Shown piece by piece: positions 45,751 through 54,952 of a stretch of 64,000 nucleotides of DNA. Origin of the DNA: Ruminococcus sp. (lineage in GTDB: Bacteria > Bacillota > Clostridia > Oscillospirales > Ruminococcaceae); contig JAUNJM010000002.1 in NCBI GenBank assembly GCA_030533265.1, positions 17,328 to 81,327 of the forward strand, given 5' to 3'. The number at the start of each line of letters is the position of its first letter. Position 1 is the first letter of the stretch. Below the pieces are notes generated by a model, which made no database searches, was not told the origin of the DNA, and saw only the letters and a list, made by a program, of their open reading frames with translations. Made by a program: the position numbers and the translations under genes.

Positions 45751-46470
45751 TCAGTCCTCCCTGCCGGGATTTTCTATCATGTCATAAAGACATTCAACTG
45801 CGTCTGATAATCCTCCCAGCTGATCAATAAGTCCACACTCAACTGCCTGCTCTCCGTCAAGCACTGAGCCTACATCCATCATAAGCTCCCCAGTTGACAT
45901 CATAAACTCTCTTAATTTTTCCTCGCTGATATGAGAATTGGATATGACAAATCGGATTATCCTGTCCTGCATTTTATCAAAATAGGATAGCGTCTGTGGT
46001 ATACCCAGTACAAGTCCGTTCATTCTCACAGGGTGTATCGTCATTGTGGCAGATGGTACAATAAATGACCTCTTTGCGCAAACCGCCAACGGTACTCCAA
46101 TCGAGTGTCCACCACCGACAACAAGTGATACTGTAGGTGTTTTCATGCTTGCAATAAGCTCTGCTATTGCGAGCCCTGCCTCTACGTCACCACCAACAGT
46201 ATTGAGTATTATCACAAGTCCCTCAATAGAAAGGTCCTGTTCAATAGCAACAAGTGCAGGTATTATATGCTCATATTTCGTTGTTTTGTTCTGCGGTGGA
46301 AGAATATAATGACCTTCAACCTGACCTATTATGTTCAAACAATGTATCAGGTGCTTGGCATTGGGTATTGCAACCTGTCCATACTCTCTGATTGTGTCCA
46401 TTTTCTCGGACTCATCAGTGCTGAAGCCACCATTTTCCTCATAGTTTTCGTTATCATCATGATTTTGCAT
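45751..46470 (-). CDS. tepA: ClpP-class serine protease TepA (translocation-enhancing protein)
   Basis: A 239-residue ClpP/crotonase-fold protease. A low-complexity acidic N-terminus precedes the core with ILNTVGGDVEAGLAIAELI near 90, nucleophile Ser in GGGHSIGVPLA near 122, and the likely His in MTIHPVR near 146. Bacillus TepA is linked to protein export and to early sporulation. The context (ylzJ, then ftsK/spoIIIE) is that of Bacillus tepA. GGAGGA precedes the ATG. First gene of tepA-ylzJ-uppP. Confidence 0.9.
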   Translation of the reverse strand: MQNHDDNENYEENGGFSTDESEKMDTIREYGQVAIPNAKHLIHCLNIIGQVEGHYILPPQNKTTKYEHIIPALVAIEQDLSIEGLVIILNTVGGDVEAGLAIAELIASMKTPTVSLVVGGGHSIGVPLAVCAKRSFIVPSATMTIHPVRMNGLVLGIPQTLSYFDKMQDRIIRFVISNSHISEEKLREFMMSTGELMMDVGSVLDGEQAVECGLIDQLGGLSDAVECLYDMIENPGRED

Positions 46471-46550
46471 ACAAGCCGTCCTCCATAAGCATTTTCAGCT
46501 TATTATATCCGGCTTTTTATAGAATATGCAGGAATTCCACCAATTATTTA

Positions 46551-46579
46551 ATGATAACACACTATAATTAAAAAGTCAA
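46551..46579 (-). promoter_or_regulatory. tepA-ylzJ-uppP promoter
   Basis: Minus strand: TTGACT, 17 bases, TATCAT, about 80 bases before tepA. Confidence 0.65.
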
Positions 46580-46755
46580 GCAACGCCTTCCTAAAACCTC
46601 AAAAAAACGAATTTCTGTAACAATTTCCTGCAAAATGTTTAAGAATTGTTTACAAAAGCACTTGTGCAAAGTGGTCATTTTATTTGAGTTCACACCTGTA
46701 TTCAGAATTTTTATTGTCTAAAAAATCAAAAGTTGTTCCGAAGTTTGATATTTTC

Positions 46756-46784
46756 TTGACAAATTAGGCTTAATAGAGTACAAT
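46756..46784 (+). promoter_or_regulatory. acn-icd-rex promoter
   Basis: TTGACA, 17 bases, TACAAT, 37 bases before acn. Confidence 0.82.
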
Positions 46785-46821
46785 AAATATTGTATTTTAT
46801 TATCGGAAAGGATGTTTCTCT

Positions 46822-48762
46822 ATGGGTTTGACACTTACAGAAAAAATCTTGAAAAATCATATTGTTGACGGAGAGTTCGTTAAGGGTAACGAAATTGGTA
46901 TCAGAATCGACCAGACTCTTACTCAGGACGCTACAGGCACTATGGCTTATCTTGAATTTGAAGCTATGGGTGTTCCGAGAGTCAGAACAGAACGCTCTGT
47001 TGCTTACATTGACCATAACACACTCCAGTCAGGTTTTGAAAACGCTGACGACCATCGTTTTATAGGCTCAGTCGCTAAAAAGCATGGTATCTATTTCTCA
47101 CGTCCAGGTAATGGTATCTGCCACCAGGTTCACCTCGAAAGATTCGGTGTTCCCGGAAAGACTCTTATCGGTTCCGACAGCCACACTCCTACAGGTGGCG
47201 GTATCGGTATGATTGCTATCGGTGCAGGCGGTCTTGACGTTGCTGTTGCAATGGGTGGAGGTGCTTATTACATCACTTACCCTAAGATCGTCAAGGTTAA
47301 CCTTACAGGAAAGCTTTGTCCTTGGGTTGCTGCTAAGGACGTTATCCTCGAAGTCCTCAAAAGACTTTCTGTTAAGGGTGGCGTCGGCAAGGTTATCGAA
47401 TACTGTGGTGAGGGTGTAAAGACACTTTCAGTTCCTGAACGTGCTACTATCACAAACATGGGTGCTGAGCTTGGTGCTACAACATCTATCTTCCCATCAG
47501 ATGAGATTACTCTCGAATTCCTCAAGGCTCAGGACAGAGCTGACGTATGGACAGAGCTTAAAGCTGATGACGACGCTGTTTATGATGAGGAGCTTAACAT
47601 TGACCTCTCTGAACTTGTTCCTATGGCTGCTTGTCCTCATTCACCTGACAATATCAAGACTTGTGACGAGATAGGTCCTATGAAGATTGACCAGGTTTGT
47701 ATCGGCTCATGTACAAACTCATCTTTTGTTGACATGATGAAGGTTGCCCATATCCTTAAGGGCAAGACTATTCACCCTGATGTATCACTTGCTATTGCTC
47801 CCGGTTCAAAGCAGGTGCTCAATATGCTTGCTCAGAACGGTGCTCTCTCTGATATGATCGATGCAGGCGCAAGAATCCTTGAATCAGCTTGCGGACCTTG
47901 TATCGGTATGGGACAGTCACCAAATTCAAAGGGTATCTCACTTAGAACATTCAATAGAAACTTTGAGGGACGTTCCGGTACTAAGGACGGACAGATCTAT
48001 CTTGTATCACCTGAGCTTGCTGCTGCATCAGCTCTTACAGGTGTTCTCACAGATCCGAGAACTCTCGGTGAAATGCCTGAATTCAAGCTCCCTGAACATT
48101 TTGTTATCAATGACAACATGGTTACACCTCCTGCTCCTGAAGCTGAAATGGATTCAGTTGAAGTGCTCAGAGGTCCTAATATAAAGCCTTTCCCTGAAAC
48201 TTCACCACTTGATGAAAGCATCGAGTGCAAGGTTTCACTCAAAGTAGGTGACAACATCACTACCGACCACATAATGCCTGCAGGTGCAAAGATTCTTCCT
48301 TTGCGTTCAAATATTCCTGCAATCTCACAGCACTGCTTTACTGTATGTGACGAGGATTTTCCAAGACGTGCTAAAAACATGGGTAAATCAATTATCGTTG
48401 GTGGTTCAAACTATGGACAAGGCTCATCTCGTGAACACGCTGCTCTTGCTCCACTCTATCTCGGAATCAAAGCTGTTCTCGTTAAATCATTCGCAAGAAT
48501 CCACAGAGCTAATCTCATAAACGCAGGTATTCTTCCTCTCACATTTGTGAACGAGGCTGATTATGACAAAATCTCTCAAGGTGACGAGATCGTTCTTGCT
48601 GATGTTCGTGCTGACATCACTGCCGACAAGACTCAGCTCACTGTTGTAAACAAGACTACAGGTGATGAGATACCTGTTCTCTGTGAGCTTACAGGCAGAA
48701 CTAAGGATATTGTTCTTGCAGGTGGTTTGCTTGATTATACAAGAGAGAGCCTTAAAAAATAA
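46822..48762 (+). CDS. acnA: Aconitate hydratase
   Basis: A 646-residue aconitase of the shorter bacterial/mitochondrial-like type, converting citrate to isocitrate. LIGSDSHTPTGGGIGMIAIG lies near 116-135. The [4Fe-4S] ligands fit Cys in IGSCTNSS near 297 and CGPCIGMG near 357. The C-terminal swivel domain has GSNYGQGSSREHAALAP near 532. AAAGGA precedes the ATG. It is 20 bases upstream of icd. With citrate synthase elsewhere, this arm supplies 2-oxoglutarate for glutamate rather than a full TCA cycle, as is usual in fermentative Clostridia; that is inference. Confidence 0.95.
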   Translation: MGLTLTEKILKNHIVDGEFVKGNEIGIRIDQTLTQDATGTMAYLEFEAMGVPRVRTERSVAYIDHNTLQSGFENADDHRFIGSVAKKHGIYFSRPGNGICHQVHLERFGVPGKTLIGSDSHTPTGGGIGMIAIGAGGLDVAVAMGGGAYYITYPKIVKVNLTGKLCPWVAAKDVILEVLKRLSVKGGVGKVIEYCGEGVKTLSVPERATITNMGAELGATTSIFPSDEITLEFLKAQDRADVWTELKADDDAVYDEELNIDLSELVPMAACPHSPDNIKTCDEIGPMKIDQVCIGSCTNSSFVDMMKVAHILKGKTIHPDVSLAIAPGSKQVLNMLAQNGALSDMIDAGARILESACGPCIGMGQSPNSKGISLRTFNRNFEGRSGTKDGQIYLVSPELAAASALTGVLTDPRTLGEMPEFKLPEHFVINDNMVTPPAPEAEMDSVEVLRGPNIKPFPETSPLDESIECKVSLKVGDNITTDHIMPAGAKILPLRSNIPAISQHCFTVCDEDFPRRAKNMGKSIIVGGSNYGQGSSREHAALAPLYLGIKAVLVKSFARIHRANLINAGILPLTFVNEADYDKISQGDEIVLADVRADITADKTQLTVVNKTTGDEIPVLCELTGRTKDIVLAGGLLDYTRESLKK

Positions 48763-48782
48763 ATAAACGGAGGTAACTTAAC

Positions 48783-49997
48783 ATGGCTAAAATTCAGATG
48801 AAAACTCCCCTTGTTGAGATGGACGGAGATGAAATGACCAGGATTATCTGGCAGGAAATCAAAGATATTCTTCTCACACCTTATATCGATCTCAAAACAG
48901 AATACTATGATCTCGGTCTTGTTCACAGAAATGAGACTAACGATCAGGTTACCATTGATTCAGCTAACGCTACTAAAAAATATGGCGTTGCAGTAAAGTG
49001 TGCTACTATCACTCCAAACGCTGCAAGAATGCCTGAATATAACCTCAAGGAAATGTGGAAATCTCCTAACGGAACTATCAGAGCTATGCTTGATGGTACT
49101 GTTTTCAGAACACCTATTCTCGTAAAGGGTATCACTCCATACATTCCTACATGGACAAAGCCTATCACTATTGCTCGTCATGCTTATGGTGACGTTTACA
49201 AAAACGTTGAAATGAAGTGCCCTGAAGGCTCTAAGGCTGAGCTTGTTCTCACAGACAAGGACGGCAATGTGACTACTGAAACTATTCACGAATTCAAGGG
49301 TACTGATGGAATCATCCAAGGACTTCACAACCGTAATGATTCTATCGGCTCTTTCGCAAGAGCTTGCTTTAATTTTGCTCTTGACACAAAGCAGGACGTT
49401 TGGTTCGCTACAAAGGACACTATCTCAAAGAAATATGACCACACTTTCAAGGACGTTTTCCAAGAGATTTTCGATGCTGAATATGCAGACAAGTTCAAAG
49501 CTGCCGGTATTGAATATTTCTACACTCTTATCGACGATGCTGTTGCAAGAGTTATCCGTTCAAACGGTGGATACATCTGGGCTTGCAAGAACTATGACGG
49601 TGACGTTATGTCAGACATGGTTGCTACTGCTTACGGCTCACTTGCTATGATGACTTCTGTTCTCGTTTCACCTGACGGAATCTATGAATATGAGGCTGCT
49701 CACGGTACTGTTCAGCGTCACTACTACAAGCATCTCAAGGGTGAAGAAACATCAACAAACTCTGTTGCTACACTCTTCGCATGGACAGGTGCTCTTCGCA
49801 AGAGAGGTGAACTTGACGAAACTCCTGATCTTTGTGTTTTCGCTGACAAGCTCGAAAAAGCTACTATCCAGACCATTGAGGACGGTGTTATGACAGGTGA
49901 CCTTTACTTGCTTTCAACACTCGAAAACAAGCAGAAGGTCAACACTGAGGACTTCCTCAAGGCTGTTGACGAGCGACTCAAGGCTCTTTTGGGTTAA
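48783..49997 (+). CDS. icd: NADP-dependent isocitrate dehydrogenase, eukaryote-like type
   Basis: A 404-residue enzyme converting isocitrate to 2-oxoglutarate and CO2. It opens [20 protein letters not shown], the signature of the type II homodimeric NADP-IDHs found in eukaryotes and some bacteria, unlike E. coli Icd. [20 protein letters not shown] lies near 62-81, [20 protein letters not shown] near 245, and [10 protein letters not shown] near 302. Length is typical. GGAGG precedes the ATG. Middle gene of acn-icd-rex. Confidence 0.96.
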   Translation: MAKIQMKTPLVEMDGDEMTRIIWQEIKDILLTPYIDLKTEYYDLGLVHRNETNDQVTIDSANATKKYGVAVKCATITPNAARMPEYNLKEMWKSPNGTIRAMLDGTVFRTPILVKGITPYIPTWTKPITIARHAYGDVYKNVEMKCPEGSKAELVLTDKDGNVTTETIHEFKGTDGIIQGLHNRNDSIGSFARACFNFALDTKQDVWFATKDTISKKYDHTFKDVFQEIFDAEYADKFKAAGIEYFYTLIDDAVARVIRSNGGYIWACKNYDGDVMSDMVATAYGSLAMMTSVLVSPDGIYEYEAAHGTVQRHYYKHLKGEETSTNSVATLFAWTGALRKRGELDETPDLCVFADKLEKATIQTIEDGVMTGDLYLLSTLENKQKVNTEDFLKAVDERLKALLG

Positions 49998-50069
49998 TTA
50001 ATAATACTTTTCAGACGGTGACATCTTTAGGTGATGCCGTCTGATATTATGAAAGAAAGGTCCATATAT

Positions 50070-50714
50070 ATGGCAAAAAACGGCTCTATTTCATCTTCGG
50101 TCATCAAAAGGCTTCCCAGATACTACAGATTTTTGGGTGAATTGAAAAACAAAGGTGTTGAACGTATTTCTTCCCGTGAATTATCAGTTTTGATGAAGCT
50201 CACTGCCTCACAGATCAGACAGGATCTGAACTGTTTCGGTGGATTCGGACAGCAGGGGTATGGCTATCACGTTGACAATCTTCATAGTGAAATCGGCAAG
50301 ATACTCGGTGTTGACAAACATTTCAAGACTATCCTTATCGGTGCCGGAAATCTCGGCAGAGCTATTGCCACACACATTAACTTTGACACCAGGGGCTGTA
50401 ATCTTATCGGGATCTTCGACATCAACCCCGATCTTACAGGTATCGAGGTCGCAGGTTTGAAAATCGCTCACACAGACACACTTGCTGATTTTTGCAAGGA
50501 GAACTCACCGTCCGTTGCGGTACTCTGTATCCCAAAGGCGAACACTCAGAAGATTGCTGATGAGCTTGTAAGCATGGGTGTAAAGGCGTTTTGGAACTTT
50601 TCACACTACGATCTGAGTATTGATTACGACAACATCGTAGTACAGAACGTGCATCTCGGTGACAGTCTTTTACGTCTGACCTACGGTGCAAATATCATTG
50701 ACAGCAATGAATAA
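50070..50714 (+). CDS. rex: Redox-sensing transcriptional repressor Rex
   Basis: A 214-residue NADH/NAD+ sensor. The N-terminal winged helix (IKRLPRYYRFLGEL near 12-25, ISSRELSVLMKLTASQIRQD near 34-53, then FGGFGQQGYGY) binds DNA. The Rossmann fold begins ILIGAGNLGRAIA near 86, and a C-terminal domain-swap helix follows. High NADH releases Rex and derepresses fermentation genes. AAAGG lies upstream of the ATG at 50070; earlier in-frame starts lack a site. Its place after acn-icd suggests co-expression with 2-oxoglutarate synthesis. Confidence 0.96.
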   Translation: MAKNGSISSSVIKRLPRYYRFLGELKNKGVERISSRELSVLMKLTASQIRQDLNCFGGFGQQGYGYHVDNLHSEIGKILGVDKHFKTILIGAGNLGRAIATHINFDTRGCNLIGIFDINPDLTGIEVAGLKIAHTDTLADFCKENSPSVAVLCIPKANTQKIADELVSMGVKAFWNFSHYDLSIDYDNIVVQNVHLGDSLLRLTYGANIIDSNE

Positions 50715-50723
50715 CATAAAGAC

Positions 50724-50750
50724 AAAGCCGATACTTACGTATCGGCTTTT
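50724..50750 (+). terminator. Terminator after rex
   Basis: An 11-pair stem (AAAGCCGATAC with GTATCGGCTTT), a TTAC loop and a T-rich tail. The stem is identical to that of the argS terminator at 53204-53229. Confidence 0.9.
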
Positions 50751-50762
50751 GTTTTATAACAA

Positions 50763-50792
50763 CCCCCTGAACGTTTACTTTACGCTCAGGGG
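50763..50792. repeat. GC-rich hairpin between rex and the EF-G-like gene
   Basis: CCCCCTGA and TCAGGGGG, with CGT/ACG pairs inside, form a strong stem-loop. The T-tail is weak in both directions; it may be the terminator of the EF-G-like transcript read on the minus strand. Confidence 0.5.
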
Positions 50793-50803
50793 GGTAAACT
50801 TAT

Positions 50804-50920
50804 TTATCTGGGCTTATTGCTATCTCTTGCAGGACCGATTATCACTGCAATTGGAAGTGGTAAGAGTGCAATAACTATATTAAATAATGTACTTATGTTA
50901 TCACAACCTATTCTTCGCAA
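50804..50920 (-). CDS. Possible 38-codon hydrophobic ORF overlapping the end of the EF-G-like gene
   Basis: A TTG-initiated frame ending with a plausible membrane helix (LFNIVIALLPLPIAVIIG) and a basic tail PARDSNKPR. It overlaps the final 20 bases of the EF-G-like gene and is followed by a GC-rich hairpin. GAGGTGA is almost adjacent to the TTG, so initiation is doubtful. It may be a small membrane protein, the tail of a decayed gene, or chance. Confidence 0.25.
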   Translation of the reverse strand: MRRIGCDNISTLFNIVIALLPLPIAVIIGPARDSNKPR

Positions 50921-52979
50921 TCACCTCAGCAACAAGATTACTTGGGAGCTGGTCGTATCTGAGAATTTCCAGAGTGAACAATCCACGTCCCTGTGTCATC
51001 TGACGTAGAAGCATTGTGAAATCTGCCATTTCTGACATTGGAACTTCTGCAGTTATCTCTGTCAAGCCATTTTTCTCAGCAGGAGTCATTCCCAAAACTC
51101 TGCCACGACGTTTGTTGAGTTCACCAATCATGTCACCTGTATTCTCATCAGGAACAGTTACAACAAGTGAACCGATAGGCTCAAGGAGCATTGGCTCAGC
51201 CTGTGGCAAACCTTCCTTATAAGCAATAGTAGCCGCCATTTTGAATGCCATTTCGGACGAATCAACAGGGTGGTAAGAACCGTCAACAAGGATAGCTTTG
51301 AGTCCTACAACAGGGAATCCTGCAAGAACACCTTTCTTTACGCACTCCTGTAAGCCCTTTTCAACAGCAGGGAAAAAGTTCTTTGGAACTGCTCCACCGA
51401 ATACCTTTTCCTCGAAAATCAGCTCATCCGAAATACAAGGCTCAAATTCGATCCAAACGTCACCATACTGACCGTGACCACCGGATTGTTTCTTGTGTTT
51501 ACCCTGAACTTTGACCTTTTTGCGTATAGTTTCTTTGTATGCAATCTTTGGAACGCTGAGTTCAACCTCAACACCAAAATCGTTTTTCAGCTTTGCTAAC
51601 GATGATACAAGGTGCTGTTCTCCAAGACCACTTATGATCTGCTCCAATGTAGACTCATCCTGAGAGTATGCAAGCGACATATCCTCTTCAAGCAAACGGT
51701 TAATAGCATTTGAAATCTTGCTTTCATCGCCCTGAGATTTAGCCTTGACAGCCATTTTATAGCAAGGCTTAGGGAATTTAATCGCTTCAAACTTAACGAC
51801 TCTTGCCGGATCACAGATAGTATCGTTAGTGTTCACATTCATTTTAGTGGCAACAACAATATCACCACAGCCTGCCTGTGTAACCTCGATTTGCTTTTTA
51901 CCACAGAGAGTCATAAGCTTTCCGACCTTTTCGGTTTCTCCGGTTGTAGCGTTGACAACTTCTTTATTGCTTGAAAGCACACCTGACATGATCTTGATGT
52001 ATGACATTTTGCCCACGAACGGGTCAGCTACAGTTTTGAAAACAAATGCTGACAACGGTTCATTCGCATCGCATCTTACTTCAAAAGCATCTCCGTTTTC
52101 ATCCTCAGCCATCTTTACTTCACTGTCTGATGGCGCAGGTAAAAGGAGTGAAATTTCTTTCAGGAGCATATCAATGCCTGCAAGTGTTGTAGATGAAACA
52201 CAAGTAACAGGAGTTATAATACCCTCATTCATACCCTTGTGAATACCGTCGATAAGTTCTTTCTGAGTGAACGCTTCACCTGAGAAGAATTTCTCGAAAA
52301 GCTCCTCATCAGTTTCAGCTACAGCCTCAGATACAGCTTCGATAAGTCCATCAATACGATAGCCCATTTTGTCAGACACTTCAGCAGTTGGCATATCCGT
52401 TTCAACAGCGTTACCGTTATCGTCATACTTATAGGCTTTCATTTCTATAAGATTTACATACGAAACGATTTTTCTGTCAGCTATAACAGGTACAACTACA
52501 GGGCATACAGTTGGTCCGAATTCAGATTTAAGCTCCGTAAGCACGTTATTAAAGTTAGCATTCTCATCATCAAGCTTTGTTACAACGAACATTCTTGGCT
52601 TGCCATGCTCTACTGCATAATCATAAGCTTTATGAGTTCCGACCTTTACACCTGATTTTCCCGAAACAGTAATCATAACACAGTTGCTTGCTGCAATACC
52701 CTCAACCATACCACTTTCATAGTCAAAAAGTCCGGGAGTATCGAGCAAATTGATTTTGAATTCGTCCTTTTTAAGAGATGCAAGAGAAGTATATATCGAA
52801 GATTTTCTCTTTATTTCCTCAGCATTGAAGTCAGAAACAGTATTTCCTTCTGCAATTTTTCCAAGTCTGTCAGTTATTCCACTTTTGAACAGCAGTGCTT
52901 CTGTCAGTGAGGTTTTACCTGAACCTGCGTGTCCTGCAATGGCTATATTTTTAATTTTAGTGCTGTCATAATTTTCCAA
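50901..52979 (-). CDS. EF-G-like translational GTPase (FusA2-type paralogue)
   Basis: A 692-residue protein with all EF-G domains but atypical GTPase motifs. G1 is GHAGSGKTS at residues 16-24 (standard EF-G has AHIDAGKTT), G3 DTPGLFDYE, and G4 TKLD rather than NKMD. Domains II to V are recognisable, including the domain IV segment KQSGGHGQYGDVWIEFEP and the end GRGLFTLEILRYDQLPSNL. These features place it with the EF-G-2/FusA2 group found beside a standard EF-G; its exact role is unsettled. The start is a TTG at 52979 with GGGAGAG upstream. It is monocistronic. Confidence 0.9.
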   Translation of the reverse strand: MENYDSTKIKNIAIAGHAGSGKTSLTEALLFKSGITDRLGKIAEGNTVSDFNAEEIKRKSSIYTSLASLKKDEFKINLLDTPGLFDYESGMVEGIAASNCVMITVSGKSGVKVGTHKAYDYAVEHGKPRMFVVTKLDDENANFNNVLTELKSEFGPTVCPVVVPVIADRKIVSYVNLIEMKAYKYDDNGNAVETDMPTAEVSDKMGYRIDGLIEAVSEAVAETDEELFEKFFSGEAFTQKELIDGIHKGMNEGIITPVTCVSSTTLAGIDMLLKEISLLLPAPSDSEVKMAEDENGDAFEVRCDANEPLSAFVFKTVADPFVGKMSYIKIMSGVLSSNKEVVNATTGETEKVGKLMTLCGKKQIEVTQAGCGDIVVATKMNVNTNDTICDPARVVKFEAIKFPKPCYKMAVKAKSQGDESKISNAINRLLEEDMSLAYSQDESTLEQIISGLGEQHLVSSLAKLKNDFGVEVELSVPKIAYKETIRKKVKVQGKHKKQSGGHGQYGDVWIEFEPCISDELIFEEKVFGGAVPKNFFPAVEKGLQECVKKGVLAGFPVVGLKAILVDGSYHPVDSSEMAFKMAATIAYKEGLPQAEPMLLEPIGSLVVTVPDENTGDMIGELNKRRGRVLGMTPAEKNGLTEITAEVPMSEMADFTMLLRQMTQGRGLFTLEILRYDQLPSNLVAEVIAKNRL

Positions 52980-53058
52980 GACAGTTCTCTCCCATCTGTA
53001 AGTTAATTTGCAAGGCTATATGTACTAAATAACCAAAAATAATTAATTGCATAGCCTA

Positions 53059-53087
53059 ATTATATACCATTTTCACATAAATAGCAA
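53059..53087 (-). promoter_or_regulatory. Promoter of the EF-G-like gene
   Basis: Minus strand: TTGCTA, 17 bases, TATAAT. Confidence 0.75.
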
Positions 53088-53203
53088 CCCCTCTTATTAA
53101 AAAAGTATTCGTGATTATTAACAAAAATTCCTACTGATTTTTGTAACGGTGTCAAATTTTTTATTTCTACAGCAAAAATACTACTATTATTAATAAAAAA
53201 GCA

Positions 53204-53229
53204 AAAGCCGATACAGTTGTATCGGCTTT
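53204..53229 (-). terminator. Terminator after argS
   Basis: An 11-pair stem (AAAGCCGATAC with GTATCGGCTTT), a four-base loop, and TTTTGCTTTTTT after it on the minus strand. It ends the ddl-murI-DUF1934-argS operon. Confidence 0.9.
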
Positions 53230-53250
53230 GACTTTATTCTGATATTCAGT

Positions 53251-54939
53251 TTACATACTCTCAGGACAGGTTATCTTGAGCATATCAAGAATATTCCTGA
53301 TTATCTGCTTAACTGCCAGTGAGAGTGACAATCTTGCCTGCATAACGGCTTCTTCCTCACCCATGATACGGCAGTTTGTATAGAATTTGTGATACATTGT
53401 TGCAAGGTCAATAACGTAACGTGTTATCCTTGCAGGGTCATAGTTCTTTGCAGATTCGTTTATAACATTCGGCAGAGTTGCCATATATTTGATAAGCTCT
53501 GTTTCTTCAGGCATAGTCAAATTCCTGAGATTTTCCAATGTCGGTGCAGAAATCTCTACTCCCTCTTCCTGCATCTTTCTGAGTACCGAGCAGATTCTTG
53601 CATGAGCATATTGAACATAATAAACCGGGTTCTGTGATGTTTGGGAAACGGCGAGATCAAGGTCAAAATCAAAGTGAGAATCAGGCTCACGCAGATTGAA
53701 GAAAAATCTTGCAGCATCAATAGGAATCTCGTCAAGCAATGTTGAGAGAGTAATAGCCTTGCCTGAACGCTTTGAAAGCTTATATTTCTCACCGTTACGC
53801 ACAAGGTTTACCATCTGCATGATGACAATGTCAAGCTTGTCAGCATCAATGCCGAGTGCAGTAAGCGCCGCTTTCATTCTTGGAATGTAACCATGATGAT
53901 CAGCTCCAAGAACATCTATTGCAATGTCATATCCTCTTGTCACAAGCTTGTTATAGTGATATGCGATGTCCGGTACAAAGTATGTCGGAATACCATTTGC
54001 ACGAACAAGAACTCTATCCTTTTCGTCACCAAGTTCAGATGATTTGAACCAGAGTGCTCCCTCCAATTCATAAGTATAACCACTTTCTTTGAGCTTTTCG
54101 ATAATACCGTTTACTGAACCGTCATTGTGCAGAGTGCTTTCTCTGAACCACTTATCATAAGTAATACGATATTTTCCGAGATCCCTTTCAAGTGTTTCAA
54201 TATTCAAAGGAAGTGCAAAATCACAAAGTGCCTGCTTTCTCTCAGCCTCGTCAGCGTTCACATATTTGTCACCGTGTATCTCAGCAAAATTCTTTGCATG
54301 AATAACAATATCCTCACCAAGATATGCGTCCTCAGGCATTTCGATTGACGGATCAAAAATCTGCAGATATCTTACGTTCAAAGATGTCTTGAACTTCTCA
54401 ATCTGATTTCCTGCATCGTTTACATAAAACTCTCGTGAAACCTCAAATCCTGCCTTATCAAGCACCGCTGCAAGACAGTCACCTATTGCTCCACCTCTTG
54501 CATTACCGATATGCATTGGTCCTGTAGGATTTGCTGAAACGAACTCTACAAGCACTTTTTTCTTTTCGCCAAAATCAGTTTCGCCATAATGCTCACCATC
54601 TGAGATAACTGAACTTACGACCTCTGAAAACCACTGTGCTGAAAAGAAAAAGTTAATAAACCCTGCTCCTGCTACCTCACATTTTTCAAAATATGAGCCA
54701 TCAAGGATTATCTTCTCACATATAGAATCTGCGATTTTTCTCGGTGCAGTACGGAAAGCTCTTGCGCATACCATTGCAGCATTTGTTGACATATCACCGT
54801 TCTTAGGATCGGCAGGTATCTCTACGTTGAATACAGGTATCGGCTCATCAGAAAAAATTCCCTCTGAAACACAAGCTCCGAGTGCGTCCATAACCAGTTT
54901 TCTCACCTGTTCCGACGCTTTTTTTATCAAGTTTGTCAT
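53251..54939 (-). CDS. argS: Arginyl-tRNA synthetase
   Basis: A 562-residue class I synthetase. The N-terminal Add1 domain precedes the HIGH-like motif NPTGPMHIGNARGGAIGD near 132-149. The KMSKS-like motif is KLSKRSG near 379-385, and a C-terminal DALR anticodon-binding domain has QYAHARICSVLRKM. It charges tRNA-Arg. AGGAG precedes the ATG. It follows the DUF1934 gene by 13 bases; ywiB-argS adjacency is also seen in Bacillus. No T-box leader is present in this operon. Confidence 0.97.
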   Translation of the reverse strand: MTNLIKKASEQVRKLVMDALGACVSEGIFSDEPIPVFNVEIPADPKNGDMSTNAAMVCARAFRTAPRKIADSICEKIILDGSYFEKCEVAGAGFINFFFSAQWFSEVVSSVISDGEHYGETDFGEKKKVLVEFVSANPTGPMHIGNARGGAIGDCLAAVLDKAGFEVSREFYVNDAGNQIEKFKTSLNVRYLQIFDPSIEMPEDAYLGEDIVIHAKNFAEIHGDKYVNADEAERKQALCDFALPLNIETLERDLGKYRITYDKWFRESTLHNDGSVNGIIEKLKESGYTYELEGALWFKSSELGDEKDRVLVRANGIPTYFVPDIAYHYNKLVTRGYDIAIDVLGADHHGYIPRMKAALTALGIDADKLDIVIMQMVNLVRNGEKYKLSKRSGKAITLSTLLDEIPIDAARFFFNLREPDSHFDFDLDLAVSQTSQNPVYYVQYAHARICSVLRKMQEEGVEISAPTLENLRNLTMPEETELIKYMATLPNVINESAKNYDPARITRYVIDLATMYHKFYTNCRIMGEEEAVMQARLSLSLAVKQIIRNILDMLKITCPESM

Positions 54940-54952
54940 TTTACATTTCTCC

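Larger units (their letters stand above)
46471..46821. other. Divergent promoter region of tepA and acn
   Basis: This 351-base AT-rich spacer holds two divergent sigma-A promoters, listed separately, and no gene. I looked for a Rex operator (TTGTTAA, spacer, TTAACAA) because rex is downstream and saw none convincing; the nearest word is TTGTTTACAA near 46647. Confidence 0.5.

Noticed and set aside
46471-46821. A Rex operator controlling acn-icd-rex
   Set aside because: Only a loose TTGTTTACAA word is present, far from a convincing palindrome.
50686-51008. Two short plus-strand frames after rex
   Set aside because: One runs through the rex terminator; the other overlaps the 3' end of the EF-G-like gene without a ribosome site.
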